Shown: one piece after another, positions 1-8,689 of the stretch
Layout of the letters: each line of letters starts with the position of its first letter
Position numbering within the stretch: position 1 is the stretch's first letter
NCBI GenBank assembly: GCA_964352625.1
Contig: CAYGSD010000005.1
Span: 124,001 to 188,000 of the forward strand
Direction: 5' to 3'
Length of the DNA: 64,000 bases
Origin: JAAEPI01 sp964352625
Lineage (GTDB): Bacteria; Bacteroidota; Bacteroidia; Cytophagales; Cyclobacteriaceae
Program-made: the position numbers and the translations under genes
The notes under the pieces: model-generated
Databases searched by the model: none
Told to the model about the DNA's origin: nothing
What the model saw: only the letters and a program-made list of their open reading frames with translations

Positions 1-1
1 T

Positions 2-532
2 GGAGCAACTATCTACGTGAATGCAGGAAATGTAATGGCTCAAAGACTTCAGGCCAACTGGCTTTATTTCTTCGTGACATTATTCGTGACGGTGATGATG
101 GCCATGATCATTGCTGTAATCCTTCAAAACATTTTGAAGTTCTACTATCCTTTCTTTATCGAAAAGAGACTTAAGAGATTGAGATTTGCTCCGCGGATTT
201 CTCCCGATGGGCGTCAGATGAAGCTTTTGAGCGAGGAAGAAGAGGATGTTCACTTGGATGAAGGTATGCAAGCGGAAGAGGATGCTTTCTCAGTAGACTA
301 TGATGTATGGATAGATGAGGAATCTGGTTTCACTAAAATTGAGAAATACAATGGTCGTCTGCATGCACTTGAATGCTCGAATTGTAGCTATCAAACATTG
401 AAAGTGGACAGAGAGGAAATCATTCAACCTGCTTCTACAACCGAGGAAGGTGAATTGATGAAATATTACAAGTGTGGTTACTGCAGCCACAAGGAGAGAA
501 AGTCCTTCAAAATTGCAATGTTGAAGGAATAG
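2..532 (+). CDS. Membrane protein with C-terminal zinc ribbon, 5' truncated by window edge
   Basis: The frame is open to the left edge: codons for Gly-Ala-Thr-Ile-Tyr precede a GTG at 17, so this is probably the 3' part of a longer gene. It shows one hydrophobic segment (roughly residues 15-45 of the visible part), a basic stretch, an acidic linker, and two CxxC pairs (ECSNC and KCGYC) about 35 residues apart that look like a zinc ribbon. The family is not recognised; a TPM-like or other membrane-anchored zinc-ribbon protein is possible. A hairpin terminator follows at 557-584. Confidence 0.7.
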   Translation, partial: GATIYVNAGNVMAQRLQANWLYFFVTLFVTVMMAMIIAVILQNILKFYYPFFIEKRLKRLRFAPRISPDGRQMKLLSEEEEDVHLDEGMQAEEDAFSVDYDVWIDEESGFTKIEKYNGRLHALECSNCSYQTLKVDREEIIQPASTTEEGELMKYYKCGYCSHKERKSFKIAMLKE

Positions 533-556
533 TATTTTTCTTCCAGTACGAAATTG

Positions 557-584
557 AAACCCTGGCCTTTGGCTGGGGTTTTTT
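557..584 (+). terminator. Rho-independent terminator between convergent genes
   Basis: AAACCC-TGGCC, loop TTT, GGCTG-GGGTTT followed by T residues: an 11-bp stem with two G-U pairs. It lies 25 bases after the left-edge gene and directly before the 3' end of the convergent aldehyde dehydrogenase, so it may serve both. Confidence 0.75.
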
Positions 585-585
585 G

Positions 586-2013
586 TTAGAGTTTAATGCA
601 GATATTCTGAGACTCTGAAAAGAAACGAAGAGCTTCGTTCCCACCTTCACGCCCGACTCCTGAGTTTTTCATTCCTCCAAATGGCGTCCTCAGATCCCGC
701 AGCAACCAGCAGTTGATCCAGACAATGCCGGATTCCAGCTGATGAGCAACTCGGTGCGCTCTTTTCAGATCATTGGTCCAGATGGTGGCCGCTAGTCCAT
801 ATTCAGTAGAATTGGCACCTTTAATAGCCTCATCTTCCGAGGCAAATGGAATGAGGGTGACTACCGGTCCGAAAACTTCCTGTTGATTAATAGCGCAATG
901 CGCATCTAATCCTTCTATCACAGTTGGGCGAACGAAGTACCCCGGTAACTCTTCGATTTGTTCGCCCCCCGTTAAAACTGTGCCTCCGTCTTTCTTGGCC
1001 TGTTCTATAAAACCCAAAACTTTAGTCATGTGACCTTCTGAAATCAAGGCTCCCATATGGACATCATCAAGCGGGTCACCCACTTTCATGGTGGAGACGC
1101 GAGCAACATACTTTTCCTTGAATTCTTGATAAATACTCTGTTCAATGAAAATCCTTGATCCACATAGACAGATTTGGCCTTGATTCGCGAACGCACTCCT
1201 CACACTCACTTTCACTGCTTCGTCCAGATCACAGTCGGCGAAAATCAAATTAGGATTTTTACCTCCGAGTTCCAATGATGTTTTTTTGAATTGGTCAGCA
1301 CACGACCTGCCAATGATTTTACCTGTATTAGTGCCCCCTGTAAATGAAATGGCCTTGATTTTTGGATGATCCACAATTGCCTGACCTACGGATGGACCAG
1401 TGCCATGTAGAATATTTAATACTCCTGCGGGGAGTCCTGCTTCAATGGCGAGTTGAGCTAGTTTAAATGCCGTATAGGGTGTTAACTCGGAGGGCTTCCC
1501 AATTACACAGTTTCCCATTGCAAGCGCAGGAGCGATTTTCCAAGTGAAGAGATAAAGAGGAAGATTCCATGGCGATATACAGCCTACTACCCCGATTGGA
1601 GCTCTTCTGGTGTAGTTCACAGCTTCACCCTCCATGATGTGAGATTCTGAAGAAAAATTGACGATGGCCGAAGCGAAAAAGCGAATATTGGCTGATGCTC
1701 TAGGTATATCTATTGTGCGAGAGAGTTTGATTGGTTTACCACTATCCAGCGTCTCACATTGTGCCAAGTATTCTTGATTTTTATCAATTAAGTCTGCAAG
1801 CTTATGTAAGCACCTGCTACGATCCGAAATGGACATTTGCGACCAGGCAGGAAAGGCATTTTGCGCTGCTTGAACTGCAAACTCTACATCCTCAGAAGTA
1901 CTATTTGGAATTTGAGAAAACACTTCACCTTTCGCTGGGGCAAAGTTTTCTATGAAATGACCGGACTTTGGATCAGTTAATTGACCGTCAATATAGTTTT
2001 GAATCTTAATCAT
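586..2013 (-). CDS. Aldehyde dehydrogenase, probable 2-aminomuconate 6-semialdehyde dehydrogenase
   Basis: A complete 475-residue NAD(P)-dependent aldehyde dehydrogenase. Visible catalytic residues are Asn150 in SPWNLP, Glu248 in LELGG and Cys282 in the NQGQICLCG loop; the C-terminal PFGGMKNSGVGREGG is typical of the ALDH8A1/2-hydroxymuconic semialdehyde dehydrogenase branch. In that branch the enzyme oxidises 2-aminomuconate semialdehyde late in kynurenine-type tryptophan degradation, which fits the three kynurenine genes at 4301-7409. It overlaps the upstream SDR gene by 4 bases, so the two are co-translated. The substrate is inferred from neighbours; the enzyme class is certain. Confidence 0.85.
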   Translation of the reverse strand: MIKIQNYIDGQLTDPKSGHFIENFAPAKGEVFSQIPNSTSEDVEFAVQAAQNAFPAWSQMSISDRSRCLHKLADLIDKNQEYLAQCETLDSGKPIKLSRTIDIPRASANIRFFASAIVNFSSESHIMEGEAVNYTRRAPIGVVGCISPWNLPLYLFTWKIAPALAMGNCVIGKPSELTPYTAFKLAQLAIEAGLPAGVLNILHGTGPSVGQAIVDHPKIKAISFTGGTNTGKIIGRSCADQFKKTSLELGGKNPNLIFADCDLDEAVKVSVRSAFANQGQICLCGSRIFIEQSIYQEFKEKYVARVSTMKVGDPLDDVHMGALISEGHMTKVLGFIEQAKKDGGTVLTGGEQIEELPGYFVRPTVIEGLDAHCAINQQEVFGPVVTLIPFASEDEAIKGANSTEYGLAATIWTNDLKRAHRVAHQLESGIVWINCWLLRDLRTPFGGMKNSGVGREGGNEALRFFSESQNICIKL

Positions 2014-2786
2014 AATGAGCCTGTTCTGCCTCCGTCGATTTGGAGACTCGTTCCGTTGATGTAAGCACCCATTTCTGAGGCTAAAAGGGTAGCATAGTAA
2101 CCTAGTTCTTCAGGCTTACCGAATCGGCCAGCTGGAATTGATGAAATCATCGCTTCCTCGATTTGATCAGTAGAGGTATTTTGCTTCTGAGCCCTGCCAT
2201 CAATAAGAGAATCCAAGCGACCTGTTTTGATGAAACCGGGGAGGATATTATTCACGGTGATGCCATGCATGCCTACCTCACTTGCTAAAGTCTTTGCCCA
2301 AGATGCCATGGCACCTCGCACGGTGTTACTCACTCCCAGTCCCGGAATTGGAATTTTAACTGAAGTAGAAATGACGTTGATAATTCTACCAAATTGCTCT
2401 TTCTTCATATTAGGCAACACACTCTGAGTCAGCGCCTGACTCATTTTCAGATGCATTTCCAGCCCTTTTAAGAATTGATCCCAAGAGGCCTCTTCTATAG
2501 GTCCTGGGGCTGGACCGCCAGTGTTATTGACTAGAATATCTATGGGATTTTTATTCACGAAATCCGAAATTTTACTAATCGCAAAATCCGAATTCGAGAA
2601 ATCAACGTCAAGGAAGTGATGATTTCCCAGAGGCAACTCATTGATGAGTTTTTGAAGCGAATCGGCATCCCTTGATACGGCTACAATGTTGGCCCCAGCT
2701 TGTGCAAACTGTAACGCAATCGCCCGACCGATTCCCTTTGATGCTCCTGTGACTAAGGCCGTTTTTCCAGTTAATTCAATCTTCAT
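2010..2786 (-). CDS. Short-chain dehydrogenase/reductase with altered active site
   Basis: A 258-residue classical SDR fold: the N-terminal TGASKGIG cofactor loop (residues 14-21), NNTGG (87-91) and a C-terminal NGTSLQIDGG. The usual catalytic YxxxK is replaced by S153-N-T-V-R157, while Ser140 and Ser142 remain near the usual serine. This matches a known group of BKR-like SDRs that lack the standard tetrad. The gene overlaps the aldehyde dehydrogenase and so probably belongs to the kynurenine catabolic set, but its reaction is unknown. It is divergent from the MFS gene across a 98-base gap. Confidence 0.8.
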   Translation of the reverse strand: MKIELTGKTALVTGASKGIGRAIALQFAQAGANIVAVSRDADSLQKLINELPLGNHHFLDVDFSNSDFAISKISDFVNKNPIDILVNNTGGPAPGPIEEASWDQFLKGLEMHLKMSQALTQSVLPNMKKEQFGRIINVISTSVKIPIPGLGVSNTVRGAMASWAKTLASEVGMHGITVNNILPGFIKTGRLDSLIDGRAQKQNTSTDQIEEAMISSIPAGRFGKPEELGYYATLLASEMGAYINGTSLQIDGGRTGSL

Positions 2787-2884
2787 TTGGGTGGTTGTAA
2801 ATTCTGCTCACAATTTAGGCAGTATGAACGAATGAACTAAATTCGAATGCTCCGAATTACTGGCCAACTCAAATCAACCCAAGA

Positions 2885-4234
2885 ATGAACTCGAAACTTA
2901 ATGTTTGGTCTATTACTGCCGCACTTGCCGGATTACTCTTCGGATTCGATACCATAGTAATAAATGGAGCGGAGCGAGAGTTGCAGGTTCTATGGGGAGA
3001 ATACACCCTGCTCGGCAGCAATGACCTTTTTCATGGGTGGATTGTGGTGGCTTCCGCTTTATGGGGGACCATCTTCGGTGCAATGTTCGGGGGTATTCCT
3101 ACGGATAGAATAGGAAGGAAAAACACCCTTATCCTAATCGGGATGCTTTACACTGTTTCGGCCTTGGGATCGGCGGTGGTTAATGACCCTTGGATGTTTG
3201 TTTTTTTTAGATTCATTGGTGGGTTGGGTGTGGGCGCGTCCACTATTGCTGCACCAGCTTTTATCGCAGAAATAGCCCCGGCAAATAAGAGAGGACGACT
3301 CACCGCCTTGTACCAGTTGAATATTGTTTTTGGGATTTTGATCGCCTTTGTTTCTAATTATTTGATAGCAAAGTATGTGACGATTGATACTTGGAGGTGG
3401 ATGATTGGGGTTGAAGCCGTTCCTGCTCTAGTTTATACGTTCATGGTAATGACGGTTCCGAAAAGCCCAAGATGGTTGATCCTCCATAGGGGGGATGTGG
3501 AAGGAGCTAGAAAGGTATTCCTTTCTATTTACCCCGAAAGTGAGGTAGAGGGGCACATTTCGAGTGTGCAGGCAAGCATGTCTAATTCCACAGAAGGCGA
3601 CAAACTCTTCAGGCCGAAGTATAAAAAATTGCTAATGTTAGCTTTTGCTATTTCCTTTTTCAATCAATTCAGCGGAATCAATGCTTTGCTGTACTACGCC
3701 ACGCGCATTTTTCAAGCTGCAGGCTTAGGTGAAGAGGCTGGATTTTTGAGCTCTGTTGGCCTTGGTGTGGCCAACTTTATATTTACAATTTTGGGCGTGT
3801 TGTTGATTGATAGACTTGGCCGAAAGCAGTTGATGTACATAGGTTCTATTGGCTACATTGTTACTCTTGCTACCACTTCTCTGGCCTTTCTTTATGGTTG
3901 GTCAAATGTGGTTCCAGTGGCCTTGTTCCTGTTTATCGGGGCGCATGCCATTGGTCAGGGAGCTATTATTTGGGTGTTCATTTCTGAGATATTTCCTAAC
4001 CACCTACGATCGGCAGGGCAATCATTCGGAACGTCTGTACACTGGTGGTTGGCAGCTATCATCCCAGCAATGATGCCATTTATGATGAATCCGGATGTGC
4101 TAGGGCCAACCGCTGTTTTTGCCATTTTCGCTGGTTTTATGGTCTTGCAGTTGTTATTTGTCGCTTTCATTATGCCCGAAACCAAAGGCGTTTCCTTAGA
4201 GGATCTACAAAAACAGCTACTTAAGGAGGATTAA
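2885..4234 (+). CDS. Sugar porter family MFS transporter
   Basis: A 449-residue major facilitator with about 12 hydrophobic segments. Sugar-porter marks are the LFGFD start of helix 1 (residues 19-23), the loop motif DRIGRKN, PKSPRWL after helix 6, DRLGRKQ in the second half and a C-terminal PETKGVSLEDL. Members move sugars or polyols with protons across the inner membrane. The gene lies just upstream of the kynurenine operon on the same strand, but that does not prove that it carries a kynurenine-related compound. It could equally be an unrelated sugar importer. Confidence 0.85.
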   Translation: MNSKLNVWSITAALAGLLFGFDTIVINGAERELQVLWGEYTLLGSNDLFHGWIVVASALWGTIFGAMFGGIPTDRIGRKNTLILIGMLYTVSALGSAVVNDPWMFVFFRFIGGLGVGASTIAAPAFIAEIAPANKRGRLTALYQLNIVFGILIAFVSNYLIAKYVTIDTWRWMIGVEAVPALVYTFMVMTVPKSPRWLILHRGDVEGARKVFLSIYPESEVEGHISSVQASMSNSTEGDKLFRPKYKKLLMLAFAISFFNQFSGINALLYYATRIFQAAGLGEEAGFLSSVGLGVANFIFTILGVLLIDRLGRKQLMYIGSIGYIVTLATTSLAFLYGWSNVVPVALFLFIGAHAIGQGAIIWVFISEIFPNHLRSAGQSFGTSVHWWLAAIIPAMMPFMMNPDVLGPTAVFAIFAGFMVLQLLFVAFIMPETKGVSLEDLQKQLLKED

Positions 4235-4253
4235 TTTGGACGACTTCCATCAA

Positions 4254-4281
4254 TTGGATTCTAAAAATATCGCTACCTTTT
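4254..4281 (+). promoter_or_regulatory. Candidate Bacteroidota-type promoter for the kynurenine operon
   Basis: A TTG at 4254 lies 20 bases before TACCTTTT at 4274, one mismatch from the phylum's -7 consensus TAnnTTTG. This would start transcription about 15 bases before the dioxygenase ATG at 4301, separately from the MFS gene. Weak consensus match only. Confidence 0.35.
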
Positions 4282-4300
4282 TCACCTAAAACATAAAGTC

Positions 4301-4831
4301 ATGGCAATTGCGAAACCGTTCAATCTTCAGAAGTGGATCGATGACAATCGAGACTTATTAAAACCGCCCGTCGGAAATAAAAACCTTTATGCAGATGCGG
4401 GTGATTACATAGTGATGATAGTAGGCGGGCCAAATGCGCGGAAAGATTATCATTACAATGAAACCGAGGAGTTGTTCTACCAGATCGAAGGTGATATTTT
4501 AGTCAAAATTCAAGAAGACGGAAAAGCTGTTGACGTCCCGATCAAGGCGGGAGAGATGTTCCTGCTCCCTGCAAAAGTTCCTCATTCACCCATCAGGTCT
4601 GCAGGTTCCGTAGGATTGGTTATTGAACGAAAGAGGGAGGAAGGTCACACCGATGGCTTGATGTGGTTTTGCGACAATTGCAATACTAAGCTTCACGACA
4701 CCTATTTTCCTTTGACCAATATTGAGAAGGATTTTTTACCAAGATTTAGAGAGTTTTATGGCTCGGATGAGATGCGAATGTGCAGTAATTGTGGGGAAAA
4801 GATGGAAGCTGACCCGAGGTTTGTTGAATAA
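4301..4831 (+). CDS. nbaC: 3-hydroxyanthranilate 3,4-dioxygenase
   Basis: A 176-residue cupin that opens the ring of 3-hydroxyanthranilate to 2-amino-3-carboxymuconate semialdehyde. The iron ligands His51, Glu57 and His95 and the substrate arginines Arg47 and Arg99 sit at the positions known for the bacterial enzyme. The C-terminal rubredoxin-like metal site is intact (C124xxC127 and C161xxC164). The stop overlaps the kynureninase start in TAATG, so the two are translationally coupled. The product can be decarboxylated for catabolism or cyclise to quinolinate for NAD; no decarboxylase gene is seen in the window. Confidence 0.96.
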   Translation: MAIAKPFNLQKWIDDNRDLLKPPVGNKNLYADAGDYIVMIVGGPNARKDYHYNETEELFYQIEGDILVKIQEDGKAVDVPIKAGEMFLLPAKVPHSPIRSAGSVGLVIERKREEGHTDGLMWFCDNCNTKLHDTYFPLTNIEKDFLPRFREFYGSDEMRMCSNCGEKMEADPRFVE

Positions 4832-6078
4832 TGGATTTTGAGAAATTAAAAGAGTGGGATCAAGCCGATCCGATGAAGTCTTTCCGTCAAGAATTTCATA
4901 TTCCAACTAAGAATGGAAATACTGTCATTTATTTCTGTGGGAACTCACTAGGTCTGCAGCCAAAGCGCACAGAAAAGTTCATTCAGCAGGAATTAGAAAA
5001 TTGGAAGGAAAAAGGTGTAGAAGGGCATTTCACTGGAGAAAAGCCATGGGTATCTTATCATCAATTAGCCAAGAAGGCACTTGGCCATTTGGTAGGAGCG
5101 AACGAAACAGAAGTGCAAGCAGTAGGAAGCCTCACTACAAATCTTCACTTGCTTCTAGCCACTTTTTATCAGCCCAAAGGAAAAAGAGTAAAGCTGATAA
5201 TCGAAAAGGGAGCCTTCCCTTCTGACTTTTATGCGGCCCATTCCCACATGAAAATGAAGGGAATCAACCCTGAGGAACATCTTATTGAGCTTGAGCCAAC
5301 TAAAGGAGGAGATTATTTGCCAATGGAAGAAATCGAGGAGGCCATTTCTACTGCTGGAGATCAATTGGCTTTGGTCTTGATGCCGGGTGTTCAGTATTAC
5401 TCGGGACAGTTTTTTGATATTGGAAGAATCACTAAAGCAGCTCATCGCACTGGAGCATTAGCTGGCTTTGATTTGGCTCATGCCATTGGAAACATGCCCA
5501 TGACCTTGCACGATGATCAAGCTGACTTTGCCGTCTGGTGCTCTTACAAATACTTGAATTCGGGTGCTGGAGGAATTGGAGGCATGTTTATACATGAGAA
5601 GCATGCCACTAATACCGAACTGCCTCGATTGTCCGGTTGGTGGGGGCATGATGCCAAGGAGCGATTCAAAATGGCCAATAGAATCAACCCAATCCCTGAC
5701 ATTGATGGATGGCAACTGAGCAATGCAAATGTACTGTCCTCTGCTGCCCATCTCGCTGCACTTTCTATTTTTGAGGAAGCTGGAATTGACAACCTGAGAA
5801 CGAAGAGTTTGAAAATGATTGATTGGCTCTGTCAGGAGCTGGAAAAATTCACAGATGATATTCAAATTATCACGCCGAGGAACCCCAGCGAAAGAGGTTG
5901 TCAGCTTTCGCTTTATGTTAAGAATAAAGGCAAGGCAGCCTATGACGAGCTAAGCAGGAACGGCGTGATCTGTGATTGGCGTGAGCCAAACGTTATCAGA
6001 ATTGCACCAACTCCACTCTACAATACATTTGAGGAAATGGGAAGGTTTATTCAACTTTTGAAAACGGCTCTCGAATGA
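4831..6078 (+). CDS. kynU: Kynureninase
   Basis: A 415-residue fold-type I PLP enzyme that cleaves 3-hydroxykynurenine (or kynurenine) to 3-hydroxyanthranilate (or anthranilate) and alanine. Lys240 in CSYKYLNSGAGG is the PLP lysine; Asp214 and His217 in FDLAHA are the usual cofactor contacts. Full length for the family. It sits between the dioxygenase (1-base overlap) and the monooxygenase (4-base ATGA overlap), so substrate passes along the operon in order Kmo, KynU, dioxygenase although the genes are in the reverse order. Confidence 0.96.
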   Translation: MDFEKLKEWDQADPMKSFRQEFHIPTKNGNTVIYFCGNSLGLQPKRTEKFIQQELENWKEKGVEGHFTGEKPWVSYHQLAKKALGHLVGANETEVQAVGSLTTNLHLLLATFYQPKGKRVKLIIEKGAFPSDFYAAHSHMKMKGINPEEHLIELEPTKGGDYLPMEEIEEAISTAGDQLALVLMPGVQYYSGQFFDIGRITKAAHRTGALAGFDLAHAIGNMPMTLHDDQADFAVWCSYKYLNSGAGGIGGMFIHEKHATNTELPRLSGWWGHDAKERFKMANRINPIPDIDGWQLSNANVLSSAAHLAALSIFEEAGIDNLRTKSLKMIDWLCQELEKFTDDIQIITPRNPSERGCQLSLYVKNKGKAAYDELSRNGVICDWREPNVIRIAPTPLYNTFEEMGRFIQLLKTALE

Positions 6079-7409
6079 ACGAAGGAATAAAAATTGTTGG
6101 AGCGGGCCTAGTAGGTTCTTTGTTGGCAACTATGCTTGCAAAGAAGGGATTTAAGGTTTCAGTATTTGAAAAAAGGTCAGACCCGCGAGAAACGTCGCAC
6201 TTAGAAGGCCGATCAATCAATTTGGCCTTGAGCCACAGAGGGATCAAAGCCCTAGAACATGCAGATGTTTTTAAGAGAATAGAAAAGGAATTAATTCCCA
6301 TGCATGGACGAAAAATGCATGATAAAGAAGGGGCTTTGACTGAGCAGGCCTATGGCAAAGAAGGTCAATTCATTAATTCAGTTTCTCGAAGTAAACTGAA
6401 TCTGACCTTAATCGAGGAGGCCGAAAAAAGCGGAGTGAGTTTTCATTTTGACCATGAATGCAAGGCGATTGACTTTGAAAAATCCGTCATAACTTTTACC
6501 CACGGCAATGGTCAAATGACCGTTTCTGGTTCTCCGATCTTTGCAACGGATGGAGCCTTTTCTGCTGTGAGATCTCAGTTCACCGAATTATCAGAATTCA
6601 AGGAAGAGCAGGTCTTCATTGATCATGGTTACAAAGAATTGAAGATGGCTCCAAGAGACGGTGATTTTGCTATGCCTCCCAACTTTCTTCATATCTGGCC
6701 AAGGGGCAATTTCATGCTGATAGCATTGCCTAATCAGGACAAGACTTTTACTTGTACCCTTTTCTTGCCTTTCAAAGGAAGTACGTCGATTGAGCAGTTG
6801 AATAAGGAATCAGCGGTTAGCGATTTTTTTGGGGAGCATTTTTCGGATATCCTTCCTTTGATTCCTGATTTGGAACAGCAATTTTTATCGAATCCAACTT
6901 CATCGTTAGTTACACTCAAATGCTACCCTTGGCTGAACAACAATACCTTGTTATTGGGTGATGCCAGCCATGCGATTGTTCCTTTTTATGGTCAGGGAAT
7001 GAATGCCGGCTTTGAGGATTGTCGCTTGCTAATGGAGATGGCAGAGAGGAGAAACTACGATTGGGGTGTGATATTGACTGAGTTTCAGGAAGTGAGGAAG
7101 AAGGATGCTGATGCTATTGCCGATCTTGCACTCAAGAATTTTGTAGAAATGAGAGATTGGGTTGGCGATAACAGATTTCTGTTTAGAAAGAAAATCGAGT
7201 CACAGCTAAGCGCCAATTACCCCGATCAGTGGATGCCACAGTACTCGATGGTTACATTCAGCGACACGCCATATTCCGAGGCGAAGAGAATCGCCGATGT
7301 TCAGGATAAAGTTTTGGTAGAGTTTTTGCATCACAGAAAAATTGAAGAAATTTGTGACAAGGACTTGGGGGAACTCATTGGGAAGTTCAACCAATACCTA
7401 TTGGTCTAA
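6075..7409 (+). CDS. kmo: Kynurenine 3-monooxygenase
   Basis: A 444-residue class A flavin monooxygenase that hydroxylates L-kynurenine using FAD and NADPH. The N-terminal GAGLVG (residues 9-14) is the dinucleotide fold, and LLGDASHAIVPFYGQGMNAGFED near residue 290-312 is the second FAD motif with the family's FYGQGMN signature. The C-terminal region contains hydrophobic and aromatic residues as in other KMOs. The start overlaps the kynU stop by 4 bases. It is the last gene of the operon; a 77-base gap with a new promoter follows. Confidence 0.95.
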   Translation: MNEGIKIVGAGLVGSLLATMLAKKGFKVSVFEKRSDPRETSHLEGRSINLALSHRGIKALEHADVFKRIEKELIPMHGRKMHDKEGALTEQAYGKEGQFINSVSRSKLNLTLIEEAEKSGVSFHFDHECKAIDFEKSVITFTHGNGQMTVSGSPIFATDGAFSAVRSQFTELSEFKEEQVFIDHGYKELKMAPRDGDFAMPPNFLHIWPRGNFMLIALPNQDKTFTCTLFLPFKGSTSIEQLNKESAVSDFFGEHFSDILPLIPDLEQQFLSNPTSSLVTLKCYPWLNNNTLLLGDASHAIVPFYGQGMNAGFEDCRLLMEMAERRNYDWGVILTEFQEVRKKDADAIADLALKNFVEMRDWVGDNRFLFRKKIESQLSANYPDQWMPQYSMVTFSDTPYSEAKRIADVQDKVLVEFLHHRKIEEICDKDLGELIGKFNQYLLV

Positions 7410-7461
7410 CCAGCCATCTACCCTTGCTCAGCCATAAAGGATATTATAAATAAGTATTATT

Positions 7462-7469
7462 TACCTTTG
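7462..7469 (+). promoter_or_regulatory. -7 promoter element for the ceramide-type operon
   Basis: TACCTTTG matches the Bacteroidota -7 consensus TAnnTTTG exactly and lies 18 bases before the first ATG at 7487, within an A/T-rich gap. No TTG is at the usual -33 spacing. Confidence 0.55.
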
Positions 7470-7486
7470 CGCACTTAAATTTTTGG

Positions 7487-8689
7487 ATGAGCCAATTAAC
7501 GGAACGATATAAGCATTACACTGAACCTCAGCGAGTTAAAAGTTTAGGTTATTATTCCTATTTTCGAGAATTAGAGTCTGCTCAGGATACAGTGGTTAAC
7601 TACAAAGGCAAGGAGACATTGATGTTTGGTTCTAATAGTTATTTAGGCCTTACCAATCACCCCTATGTAAAAGAGGCCGCCATAAAGGCTGTTGAAAAGT
7701 ATGGGACAGGTTGCGGAGGATCTAGATTCCTTAATGGAACCCTTGATATTCATGTGGAGTTGGAAGAAAAGCTTGCGAAGTTCCTAAACAAAGACGCTGC
7801 AATTGCTTTCAGCACTGGATTTCAGGTAAATCTGGGCGTCATTCCGGCATTGGCGAAACAAGGAGACTACATTCTTTGTGATAGAAATAATCACGCCTCC
7901 ATAATTGAAGGGTGTAGATTGTCCAAAGCATCAACTTTATTCTACAAGCACAACGACATGGCTTCTCTTGAAAAGAAGCTTGAACATTGCCCGCCTGACT
8001 CATTCAAGCTCATTATAGTTGATGGAGTATTTAGTATGGAGGGTGATATAGCGGATCTACCAGGAATAGTATCACTAGCCAAAAAATACAAAGCAACTGT
8101 AATGTCTGACTGTGCACATGGTGTGGGTGTAATTGGAGAAGGAGGAAGGGGAACCGCATCTCACTTTGGCCTTGAAAAGGAAGTAGAAATTATTGGAGGC
8201 ACATTTAGTAAGTCTTTAGCGTCTATTGGAGGTTTCATTGCGAGTGATAAGGACACTATAAATTTTCTAAAACATCAATCGAGATCGTTCATTTTTAGTG
8301 CAAGCATGGCTCCCGCTTCTGTGGCGACTGTAATTGCCTCATTGGATTTGCTTCAGAATGACTCCAGTTTGCTCGAACGGCTGTGGGATAACACCAATCA
8401 TGCAATTACAAGATTCAATGATCTTGGATTTGATATCGGAGAGACACAAACGCCCATAATTCCAATATATGTGAGGGATTACGATGCAACATTTAAGTTA
8501 TCCACTCAACTTCTGGAACGAGGAGTTTTTGTTAATACCGTGGTACCGCCTGCTGTGAACCCAAACGATTCATTGATTCGATTCTCGTTAATGGCAACCC
8601 ATACTACAGATCAGATTGATCAGGCAATTGATGAGATTTTTAACATTGCCGTTGAGTTAGATATTTTGACAAAACCTGTGGCTGTCTAA
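7487..8689 (+). CDS. spt: Serine palmitoyltransferase-like alpha-oxoamine synthase
   Basis: A 400-residue soluble PLP enzyme that condenses an acyl thioester with an amino acid. Visible residues: His136 (NNHAS, stacks on the cofactor), Asp208 and His211 (SDCAHG) and the Schiff-base Lys242 in GTFSKSLASIGG, a sequence characteristic of the SPT branch rather than KBL or BioF. It heads an operon with a bCerS-like acyltransferase, ACP and reductases, so the likely product is 3-ketosphinganine. In Cytophagales the same family also contains cysteate acyl-ACP transferase (SulA), which makes sulfonolipid bases; sequence reading alone does not separate serine from cysteate use. Confidence 0.88.
   Translation: MSQLTERYKHYTEPQRVKSLGYYSYFRELESAQDTVVNYKGKETLMFGSNSYLGLTNHPYVKEAAIKAVEKYGTGCGGSRFLNGTLDIHVELEEKLAKFLNKDAAIAFSTGFQVNLGVIPALAKQGDYILCDRNNHASIIEGCRLSKASTLFYKHNDMASLEKKLEHCPPDSFKLIIVDGVFSMEGDIADLPGIVSLAKKYKATVMSDCAHGVGVIGEGGRGTASHFGLEKEVEIIGGTFSKSLASIGGFIASDKDTINFLKHQSRSFIFSASMAPASVATVIASLDLLQNDSSLLERLWDNTNHAITRFNDLGFDIGETQTPIIPIYVRDYDATFKLSTQLLERGVFVNTVVPPAVNPNDSLIRFSLMATHTTDQIDQAIDEIFNIAVELDILTKPVAV

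Noticed and set aside
2841..2857. ATTCG...CGAAT inverted repeat before the MFS gene
   Set aside because: Arms of only 5 bases in A/T-rich sequence; too weak to call an operator.
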